Below are positions 52,756-63,489 of a stretch of DNA of 64,000 nucleotides, piece by piece (position 1 is the first letter of the stretch; every line of letters begins with the position of its first letter). The notes beneath the pieces are model-generated. The model saw only the letters and a list, made by a program, of their open reading frames with translations, had not been told where the DNA came from and did not search any database. The translations under genes and the position numbers were made by a program. Origin of the DNA: Prosopocoilus inquinatus (taxonomy: Eukaryota; Arthropoda; Insecta; Coleoptera; Lucanidae); NCBI GenBank assembly GCA_036172665.1, contig CM069877.1, positions 21,229,001-21,293,000 on the forward strand, read 5' to 3'.

Positions 52756-53980
52756 ATAAGGATCGATTAGATACATCACAGGAACAACGCTAACACGTGT
52801 TGTTTCGTTCAAAACTATTTCCAGCTTCTGCTGCGTCCGAAAACATTGTATCTCACATCAGTTTCCGGAGTCCATCCAAACGTCAAATAACATGATAGAT
52901 GAGTAAGGATCGAGTAGATACATCACAGGAACAACGCTAATACGTGTTGTTTCGTTTAAAACTATTTCCAGCTCCTGCTGCGTCCAAAAACTTCGTATCT
53001 CACATCAGAGTTACTAGAGTCCATCGAAACGTCAAATAACATGATAGATCAATAAGGATCGATTAGATACATCACAGGAACAACGCTAATGCGTGTTGTT
53101 TCATTTAAAACTATTTCCAGCTTCTGCTGCGTCCGAGAACTTCGTATCTCACATCAGAGTAACTAGAGTCCATCGAAACGCCAAATAACATAGTAGATAA
53201 GTAAATATATCGATTAGATACATCACAGGAATAACGCCAATACGTGTTGTTTCGTTCAAAACTATTTCCAGCTTCTGCTGCGTCCGAAAACTTCGTATCT
53301 CACATCAGAGTTACTAGAGTCCATCGAAACGTCAAATAACATGATAGATGAGTGAGGATCGATTAGATACATCACAGGAACAACGCTAATGCGTGTTGTT
53401 TCGTTTAAAACTATTTCCAGCTCCTGCTGCGTCCAAAAACTTCTTTTCTCACATCAGAGTTACTAGAGTCCATCGAAACGTCAAATAACATGATAGATGA
53501 GTAAGGATCGATTAGATACATCACAGGAACAACGCTAATACGTGTTATTTCATTTAAAACTATTTCCAGCTTCAGCTGCGTCCGAGAACTTCGTATCTCA
53601 CATCAAAGTTACTGGAGTCCATCGAAACGCCAAATAACATAGTAGATAAGTAAGGATCGATTAGATACATCACAGGAACAACGCTAATACGTGTTATTTC
53701 GTTTAAAACTATTTCCAGCTCCTGCTGCGTCCAAAAACTTCGTATGTCACATCAGAGTAACTAGAGTCCATCGAAACGCCAAATAACATGATAGATGAGT
53801 AAGGATCGATTAGATACATCACAGGAACAACGCTAATGCGTGTTGTTTCGTTTAAAACTATTTCCAGCTTCTGCTGCGCCCGAGAACTTCGTATCTCACA
53901 TCAAAGTTACTGGCGTTCATCGAAACGCCAAATAACATGATAGATGAGTAAGGATCGATTAGATACATCACAGGAACAAC
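52756..53980 (+). repeat. First copy of a ~1.2-kb duplication
   Basis: Matches 54,543-55,765 at an offset of 1,785-1,787 bp (12 monomers). Both copies share a two-base loss that turns catcagagtttcc into catcagtttcc (52,860 and 54,648), so the loss came before the duplication. This copy alone has a two-base gain, aaatatatcg, at about 53,205. Shared gctgcgcccg variants at 53,871 and 55,656 mark the right part. Confidence 0.75.
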
Positions 53981-54542
53981 GCTAATACGTGTTGCTTCGT
54001 TTAAAACTATTTCCAGCTCCTGCTGCGTCCAAAAACTTCGTATGTCACATCAGAGTAACTAGAGTCCATCGAAACGCCAAATAACATGATAGATGAGTAA
54101 GGATCGATTAGATACATCACAGGAACAAGCTAATGCGTGTTGTTTCGTTTAAAACTATTTCCAGCTTCTGCTTCGTCCGAAAATTTCGTATCTCACATCA
54201 GAGTTACTGGAGTCCATCGAAACGCCAAATAACATGATAGATGAGTAAGGATCGATTAGATACATCACAGGAACAACGCTAATACGTGTTGTTTCGTTTA
54301 AAACTATTTCCAGCTCCTGCTGCGTCCAAAAACTTCTTTTCTCACATTAGAGTTACTAGAGTCCATCGAAACGCCAAATAACATAGTAGATAAGTAAGGA
54401 TCGATTAGATACATCACAGGAACAACGCTAATACGTGTTGTTTCGTTTAAAACTATTTCCAGCTCCTGCTGCGTCCAAAAACTTCGTATGTCACATCAGA
54501 GTAACTAGAGTACATCGAAACGCCAAATAACATGATAGATGA

Positions 54543-55765
54543 GTAAGGATCGATTAGATACATCACAGGAACAACGCTAACACGTGTTGTTTCGTTCAAA
54601 ACTATTTCCAGCTTCTGCTGCGTCCGAAAACATTGTATCTCACATCAGTTTCCGGAGTCCATCCAAACGTCAAATAACATGATAGATGAGTAAGGATCGA
54701 GTAGATACATCACAGGAACAACGCTAATACGTGTTGTTTCGTTTAAAACTATTTCCAGCTCCTGCTGCGTCCAAAAACTTCGTATCTCACATCAGAGTTA
54801 CTAGAGTCCATCGAAACGTCAAATAACATGATAGATCAATAAGGATCGATTAGATACATCACAGGAACAACGCTAATGCGTGTTGTTTCATTTAAAACTA
54901 TTTTCAGCTTCTGCTGCGTCCGAGAACTTCGTATCTCACATCAGAGTAACTAGAGTCCATCGAAACGCCAAATAACATAGTAGATAAGTAAATATCGATT
55001 AGATACATCACAGGAATAACGCCAATACGTGTTGTTTCGTTCAAAACTATTTCCAGCTTCTGCTGCGTCCGAAAACTTCGTATCTCACATCAGAGTTACT
55101 AGAGTCCATCGAAACGTCAAATAACATGATAGATGAGTGAGGATCGATTAGATACATCACAGGAACAACGCTAATGCGTGTTGTTTCGTTTAAAACTATT
55201 TCCAGCTCCTGCTGCGTCCAAAAACTTCTTTTCTCACATCAGAGTTACTAGAGTCCATCGAAACGTCAAATAACATGATAGATGAGTAAGGATCGATTAG
55301 ATACATCACAGGAACAACGCTAATACGTGTTATTTCATTTAAAACTATTTCCAGCTTCAGCTGCGTCCGAGAACTTCGTATCTCACATCAAAGTTACTGG
55401 AGTCCATCGAAACGCCAAATAACATAGTAGATAAGTAAGGATCGATTAGATACATCACAGGAACAACGCTAATACGTGTTATTTCGTTTAAAACTATTTC
55501 CAGCTCCTGCTGCGTCCAAAAACTTCGTATGTCACATCAGAGTAACTAGAGTCCATCGAAACGCCAAATAACATGATAGATGAGTAAGGATCGATTAGAT
55601 ACATCACAGGAACAACGCTAATGCGTGTTGTTTCGTTTAAAACTATTTCCAGCTTCTGCTGCGCCCGAGAACTTCGTATCTCACATCAAAGTTACTGGCG
55701 TTCATCGAAACGCCAAATAACATGATAGATGAGTAAGGATCGATTAGATACATCACAGGAACAAC
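54543..55765 (+). repeat. Second copy of the ~1.2-kb duplication
   Basis: Shares the catcagtttcc two-base loss (54,648) and gctgcgcccg (55,656) with 52,756-53,980 but has the normal aaatatcg. Undeleted relatives of this monomer order are present at about 3,220-4,360 and 17,080-18,180. Just upstream, near 54,127, is a one-base loss (aacaagct) that also occurs near 51,744. Confidence 0.75.
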
Positions 55766-56289
55766 GCTAATGCGTGTTGTTTCATTTAAAACTATTTCCA
55801 GCTCCTGCTGCGTCCAAAAACTTCTTTTCTCACATTAGAGTTACTAGAGTCCATCGAAACGTCAAATAATATGATAGATGAGTAAGGATCGATTAGATAC
55901 ATCACAGGAACAACGCTAATACGTGTTATTTCATTTAAAACTATTTCCAGCTTCAGCTGCCTCCGAGAACTTCGTATCTCACATCAAAGTTACTGGCGTC
56001 CATCGAAACGCCAAATAACATGATAGATGCGTAATGATCGATTAGATACATCACAGGAACAACGCTAATACGTGTTGTTACGTTTAAAACTATTTCCAGC
56101 TCCTGCTGCGTCCAAAAACTTCTTTTCTCACATTAGAGTTACTAGAGTCCATCGAAACGCCAAATAACATAATAGATAAGTAAGGATCGATTAGATACAT
56201 CACAGGAACAACGCTAATGCGTGTTGTTTCGTTTAAAACTAATTCTAGCTTCAGCTGCGTCCGAGAACTTCGTATCTCACATCAGAGTT

Positions 56290-57331
56290 ACTGGAGTCCA
56301 TCCAAACGTCAAATAACATGATAGATGAGTAAGGATCGATTAGATACATCACAGGAACAACGCTAACACGTGTTGTTTCGTTTAAAACTATTTCCAGCTC
56401 CTGCTGCGTCCAAAAACTTCTTTTCTCACATTAGAGTTACTAGAGTCCATCGAAACGTCAAATAACATGATAGATGAGTGAGGATCGATTAGATACATCA
56501 CAGGAACAACGCTAATACGTGTTGTTTCGTTCAAAACTATTTCCAGCTTCTGCTGCGTCCGAAAACTTCGTATCTCACATCAGGGTTACTAGAGTCCATC
56601 GAAACGTCAAATAACATGATAGATGAGTGAGGATCGATTAGATACATCACAGGAACAACGCTAATGCGTGTTGTTTCGTTTAAAACTATTTCCAGCTCCT
56701 GCTGCGTCCAAAAACTTCTTTTCTCACATCAGAGTTACTAGAGTCCATCGAAACGTCAAATAACATGATAGATGAGTAAGGATCGATTAGATACATCACA
56801 GGAACAACGCTAATACGTGTTATTTCATTTAAAACTATTTCCAGCTTCAGCTGCGTCCGAGAACTTCGTATCACATCAAAGTTACTGGAGTCCATCGAAA
56901 CGCCAAATAACATAGTAGATAAGTAAGGATCGATTAGATACATCACAGGAACAACGCTAATACGTGTTATTTCGTTTAAAACTATTTCCAGCTCCTGCTG
57001 CGTCCAAAAACTTCGTATGTCACATCAGAGTAACTATAGTCCATCGAAACGCCAAATAACATGATAGATGAGTAAGGATCGATTAGATACATCACAGGAA
57101 CAACGCTAATGCGTGTTGTTTCGTTTAAAACTATTTCCAGCTTCTGCTGCGTCCGAAAATTTCGTATCTCACATTAGAGTTACTGGAGTCCATCGAAACG
57201 TCAAATAACATGATAGATGAGTAAGGATCGATTAGATACATCACAGGAACAACGCTAATACGTGTTGTTTCGTTTAAAACTATTTCCAGCTCCTGCTGCG
57301 TCCAAAAACTTCTTTTCTCACATTAGAGTTA
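56290..57331 (+). repeat. First copy of a ~1.05-kb duplication carrying a 2-bp deletion
   Basis: Matches 58,225-59,266 at an offset of 1,935 bp (13 monomers minus 2). Both copies have lost two bases in 'cttcgtatctcacatc' (at about 56,871 and 58,806) and share a private 'taactatagt' variant. The deletion makes one monomer 147 bp, a multiple of three. This lets an 86-codon reading frame persist on the minus strand (56,946-56,686 here). I do not regard it as a gene. Confidence 0.8.
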
Positions 57332-58224
57332 CTAGAGTCCATCGAAACGCCAAATAACATAGTAGATAAGTAAGGATCGATTAGATACATCACAGGAACA
57401 ACGCTAATACGTGTTGTTTCGTTTAAAACTATTTCCAGCTCCTGCTGCGTCCAAAAACTTCTTTTCTCACATTAGAGTTACTAGAGTCCATCGAAACGCC
57501 AAATAACATAGTAGATAAGTAAGGATCGATTAGATACATCACAGGAACAACGCTAATACGTGTTGTTTCGTTTAAAACTATTTCCAGCTCCTGCTGCGTC
57601 CAAAAACTTCGTATGTCACATCAGAGTAACTAGAGTACATCGAAACGCCAAATAACATGATAGATGAGTAAGGATCGATTAGATACATCACAGGAACAAC
57701 GCTAACACGTGTTGTTTCGTTCAAAACTATTTCCAGCTTCTGCTGCGTCCGAAAACATTGTATCTCACATCAGAGTTTCCGGAGTCCATCCAAACGTCAA
57801 ATAACATGATAGATGAGTAAGGATCGAGTAGATACATCACAGGAACAACGCTAATACGTGTTGTTTCGTTTAAAACTATTTCCAGCTCCTGCTGCGTCCA
57901 AAAACTTCGTATCTCACATCAGAGTTACTAGAGTCCATCGAAACGTCAAATAACATGATAGATCAATAAGGATCGATTAGATACATCACAGGAACAACGC
58001 TAATGCGTGTTGTTTCATTTAAAACTATTTCCAGCTTCTGCTGCGTCCGAGAACTTCGTATCTCACATCAGAGTAACTAGAGTCCATCGAAACGCCAAAT
58101 AACATAGTAGATAAGTAAATATCGATTAGATACATCACAGGAATAACGCCAATACGTGTTGTTTCGTTCAAAACTATTTCCAGCTTCTGCTGCGTCCGAA
58201 AACTTTGTATCTCACATCAGAGTT

Positions 58225-59266
58225 ACCGGAGTCCATCCAAACGTCAAATAACATGATAGATGAGTAAGGATCGATTAGATACATCACAGGAACAACGCTA
58301 ATACGTGTTGTTTCGTTTAAAACTATTTCCAGCTCCTGCTGCGTCCAAAAACTTCTTTTCTCACATTAGAGTTACTAGAGTCCATCGAAACGTCAAATAA
58401 CATGATAGATGAGTGAGGATCGATTAGATACATCACAGGAACAACGCTAATACGTGTTGTTTCGTTCAAAACTATTTCCAGCTTCTGCTGCGTCCGAAAA
58501 CTTCGTATCTCACATCAGGGTTACTAGAGTCCATCGAAACGTCAAATAACATGATAGATGAGTGAGGATCGATTAGATACATCACAGGAACAACGCTAAT
58601 GCGTGTTGTTTCGTTTAAAACTATTTCCAGCTCCTGCTGCGTCCAAAAACTTCTTTTCTCACATCAGAGTTACTAGAGTCCATCGAAACGTCAAATAACA
58701 TGATAGATGAGTAAGGATCGATTAGATACATCACAGGAACAACGCTAATACGTGTTATTTCATTTAAAACTATTTCCAGCTTCAGCTGCGTCCGAGAACT
58801 TCGTATCACATCAAAGTTACTGGAGTCCATCGAAACGCCAAATAACATAGTAGATAAGTAAGGATCGATTAGATACATCACAGGAACAACGCTAATACGT
58901 GTTATTTCGTTTAAAACTATTTCCAGCTCCTGCTGCGTCCAAAAACTTCGTATGTCACATCAGAGTAACTATAGTCCATCGAAACGCCAAATAACATGAT
59001 AGATGAGTAAGGATCGATTAGATACATCACAGGAACAACGCTAATGCGTGTTGTTTCGTTTAAAACTATTTCCAGCTTCTGCTGCGTCCGAAAATTTCGT
59101 ATCTCACATTAGAGTTACTGGAGTCCATCGAAACGTCAAATAACATGATAGATGAGTAAGGATCGATTAGATACATCACAGGAACAACGCTAATACGTGT
59201 TGTTTCGTTTAAAACTATTTCCAGCTCCTGCTGCGTCCAAAAACTTCTTTTCTCACATTAGAGTTA
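58225..59266 (+). repeat. Second copy of the ~1.05-kb duplication
   Basis: Near-identical to 56,290-57,331, including the two-base deletion (58,806) and the same 86-codon minus-strand frame (58,881-58,621). The left edge differs by ttaccgg/ttactgg and aatacg/aacacg. The right edge is where actggag replaces actagag (59,266). The stretch between the two copies, 57,332-58,224, is ordinary satellite of other monomer types. Confidence 0.8.
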
Positions 59267-59929
59267 CTGGAGTCCATCGAAACGTCAAATAACATGATAG
59301 ATGAGTAAGGATCTATTAGATACATCACAGGAACAACGCTAATACGTGTTGTTTCGTTCAAAACTATTTCCAGCTTCTGCTGCGTCCGAAAACTTCGTAT
59401 CTCACATCAGAGTTACTGGAGTCCATCCAAACGTCAAATAACATGATAGATGAGTAAGAATCGATTAGATACATCACATGAACAACGCTAATACGTGTTG
59501 CTTCGTTTAAAACTATTTCCAGCTCCTGCTGCGTCCAAAAACTTCGTATGTCACATCAGAGTAACTAGAGTCCATCGAAACGCCAAATAACATGATAGAT
59601 GAGTAAGGATCGATTAGATACATCACAGGAACAACGCTAATGCGTGTTGTTTCGTTTAGAACTATTTCCAGCTTCTGCTGCGTCCAAAAATTTCTTATCT
59701 CACATTAGAGTTACTGGAGTCCATCGAAACGTCAAATAACATGATAGATGAGTAAGGATCGATTAGATACATCACAGGAACAACGCTAATTAGTGTTGTT
59801 TCGTTTTAAACTATTTGCAGCTTCCGCTGCGTCCAAAAACTTCGTATCTCACATCAAAGTTACTGGCGTATATCGAAGCGCCAAATAACATGATAGATGA
59901 GTAAGGATCTATTAGATACATCACAGGAA

Positions 59930-60460
59930 CAACGCTAATACGTGTTGTTTCGTTTAAAACTATTTCCAGCTCCTGCTGCGTCCGAAAACATTGTGTCTCA
60001 CATCAGAGTTTCCGGAGTCCATCCAAACGTCAAATAACATGATAGATGAGTAAGGATCGAGTAGATACATCACAGGAACAACGCTAATACGTGTTTCGTT
60101 TAAACCTATTTCCAGCTCCTGCTGCGTCCAAAAACTTCGTATCTCACATCAGAGTTACTAGAGTCCATCGAAACGTCAAATAACATGATAGATCAATAAG
60201 GATCGATTAGATACATCACAGGAACAACGCTAATGCGTGTTGTTTCATTTAAAACTATTTCCAGCTTCTGCTGCGTCCGAGAACTTCGTATCTCACATCA
60301 GAGTAACTAGAGTCCATCGAAACGCCAAATAACATAGTAGATAAGTAAATATCGATTAGATACATCACAGGAATAACGCCAATACGTGTTGTTTCGTTCA
60401 AAACTATTTCCAGCTTCTGCTGCGTCCGAAAACTTTGTATCTCACATCAGAGTTACCGGA
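59930..60460 (+). repeat. Monomer group with 'ttgtgtctc' and 'taaacctat'
   Basis: The rare combination cattgtgtctc (59,989) followed by gagtagatac and taaacctat (60,104) recurs at 63,557 and 63,675, then passes through the gatagatcaata and aataacgcc types in both places. The first copy also has a three-base loss (gtgtttcg, about 60,092) that the second lacks. In both copies the change to 'gtttaaac' creates an 8-bp palindrome. Confidence 0.75.
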
Positions 60461-63400
60461 GTCCATCCAAACGTCAAATAACATGATAGATGAGTAAGGA
60501 TCGATTAGATACATCACAGGAACAACGCTAATGCGTGTTGTTTCGTTTAAAACTATTTCCAGCTTCCGCTGCGTCCTAAAACTTCGTATCTCACATCAAA
60601 GTTACTGGCGTATATCGAAACGCCAAATAACATGATAGATGAGTAAGGATCGATTAGATACATCACAGGAACCGCTAATACGTGTTGTTTCGTTTAAAAC
60701 TATTTCCAGCTTCTGCTGCGTCCGAAAATTTCGTATCTCACATTAGAGTTACTGGAGTCCATCGAAACGTCAAATAACATGATAGATGAGTAAGGATCGA
60801 TTAGATACATCACAGGAACAACGCTAATTAGTGTTGTTTCGTTTAAAACTATTTCCAGCTTCCGCTGCGTCCAAAAACTTTGTATCTCACATCAAAGTTA
60901 CTGGCGTATATCGAAACGCCAAATAACATGATAGATGAGTAAGGATCGATTAGATACATCACAGGAACAACGCTAATACGTGTTGTTTCGTTTAAAACTA
61001 TTTCCAGCTCCTGCTGCGTAAAAAACTTCGTATCTCACATCAGAGTTACTAGAGTCCATCGAAACGTCAAATAACATGACAGATGAGTAAGGATCGATTA
61101 GATACATCACAGGAACAACGCTAATACGTGTTGTTTCGTTCAAAACTATTTCCAGCTTCTGCTGCGTCCGAAAACTTCGTATCTCACATCAGAGTTACTG
61201 GAGTCCATCCAAACGTCAAATAACATGATAGATGAGTAAGGATCGATTAGATACATCACAGGAACAACGCTAATGCGTGTTGTTTCGTTTAAAACTATTT
61301 CCAGCTTCCGCTGCGTCCAAAAACTTCGTATCTCACATCAAAGTTACTGGCGTATATCGAAACGCCAAATAACATGATAGATGAGTAAGGATCGATTAGA
61401 TACATCACAGGAACAACGCTAATACGTGTTGTTTCGTTTAAAACTATTTCCAGCTCCTGCTGCGTAAAAAACTTCGTATCTCATATCAGAGTTACTAGAG
61501 TCCATCGGAACGTCAAATAACATGATAGATGAGTAAGAATCGATTAGATACATCACAGGAACAACGCTAATGCGTGTTGTTTCGTTTAAAACTATTTCCA
61601 GCTTCTGCTTCCTCCGAAAATTTCGTATCTCACATTAGAGTTACTGGAGTCCATCGAAACGTCAAATAACATGATAGATGAGTAAGGATCTATTAGATAC
61701 ATCACAGGAACAACGCTAATACGTGTTATTTCATTTAAAACTATTTCCAGCTTCAGCTGCGTCCGAGAACTTCGTATCTCACATCAAAGTTACTGGAGTC
61801 CATCGAAACGCCAAATAACATAGTAGATAAGTAAGGATCGATTAGATACATCACAGGAACAACGCTAATACGTGTTGTTTCGTTTAAAACTATTTCCAGC
61901 TCCTGCTGCGTCCAAAAACTTCGTATGTCACATCAGAGTAACTAGAGTACATCGAAACGCCAAATAACATGATAGATGAGTAAGGATCGATTAGATACAT
62001 CACAGGAACAACGCTAATGCGTGTTGTTTCGTTTAGAACTATTTCCAGCTTCTGCTGCGTCCGAAAATTTCTTATCTCACATTAGAGTTACTGGAGTCCA
62101 TCGAAACGTCAAATAACATGATAGATGAGTAAGGATCGATTAGATACATCACAGGAACAACGCTAATTAGTGTTGTTTCGTTTTAAACTATTTGCAGCTT
62201 CCGCTGCGTCCAAAAACTTCGTATCTCACATCAAAGTTACTGGCGTATATCGAAGCGCCAAATAACATGATAGATGAGTAAGGATCTATTAGATACATCA
62301 CAGGAACAACGCTAATACGTGTTGTTTCGTTTAAAACTATTTCCAGCTCCTGCTGCGTAAGAAACTTCGTATCTCACATCAGAGTAACTAGAGTCCATCG
62401 AAACGCCAAATAACATAGTAGATAAGTAAGGATCGATTAGATACATCACAGGAACAACGCTAATGCGTGTTGTTTCGTTTAAAACTAATTCTAGCTTCAG
62501 CTGCGTCCGAGAACTTCGTATCTCACATCAGAGTTACTGGAGTCCATCCAAACGTCAAATAACATGATAGATGAGTAAGGATCGATTAGATACATCACAG
62601 GAACAACGCTAATACGTGTTGTTTCGTTTAAAACTATTTCCAGCTCCTGCTGAGTCCAAAAACTTCTTTTCTCACATTAGAGTTACTAGAGTCCATCGAA
62701 ACGTCAAATAACATGATAGATGAGTGAGGATCGATTAGATACATCACAGGAACAACGCTAACACGTGTTGTTTCTTTCAAAACTATTTCCAGCTTCTGCT
62801 GCGTCCGAAAACTTCGTATCTCACATCAGGGTTACTAGAGTCCATCGAAACGTCAAATAACATGATAGATGAGTGAGGATCGATTAGATACATCACAGGA
62901 ACAACGCTAATGCGTGTTGTTTCGTTTAAAACTATTTCCAGCTCCTGCTGCGTCCAAAAACTTCTTTTCTCACATCAGAGTTACTAGAGTCCATCGAAAC
63001 GTCAAATAACATGATAGATAAATAAGGATCGATTAGATACAGCACAGGAACAACGCTAATGCGTGTTGTTTCATTTAAAACTATTTCCAGCTTCTGCTGC
63101 GTCCGAGAACTTCGTATCTCACATCAGACTTACTGGAGTCCATCGAAACGCCAAATAGCATGATAGATGAGTAAGGATCGATTAGATACATCACAGGAAC
63201 AACGCTAATACGTGTTGTTTCGTTTAAAACTATTTCCAGCTCCTGCTGCGTCCAAAAACTTCTTTTCTCACATTAGAGTTACTAGAGTCCATCGAAACGT
63301 CAAATAACATGATAGATGAGTGAGGATCGATTAGATACATCACAGGAACAACGCTAACACGTGTTGTTTCGTTCAAAACTATTTCCAGCTTCTGCTGCGT

Positions 63401-63470
63401 CCGAAAACTTCGTATCTCACATCAGGGTTACTAGAGTCCATCGAAACGTCAAATAACATGATAGATGAGT
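60461..63470 (+). repeat. Irregular satellite, related to 448-1,350 and 49,000-51,000
   Basis: Holds attagtg and tatatcg types, one-base-short units at 61,020, 61,466 and 62,359 (the last altered to gcgtaagaaac), a two-base loss in aggaaccgct near 60,671, the tttagaac/tttgcagc pair at 62,033-62,191, taattctagc near 62,487, and cctgctgagt at 62,646. The order of types is close to that of 49,000-51,100, so the right end partly repeats that stretch. No gene or inserted element is visible. Confidence 0.75.
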
Positions 63471-63489
63471 GAGGATCTATTAGATACAT

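Noticed and set aside
56686..56946. 86-codon reading frame on the minus strand as a gene
   Set aside because: It lies wholly within satellite monomers, its peptide has the 49-residue repeat forced by a 147-bp unit, and it exists only because of a two-base deletion. No promoter, start context or known domain is visible.
58621..58881. Second identical 86-codon minus-strand frame
   Set aside because: It is the duplicate of the frame at 56,686-56,946, at an offset of 1,935 bp, and is rejected for the same reasons. Identity between the two reflects recent DNA duplication and does not show coding constraint.
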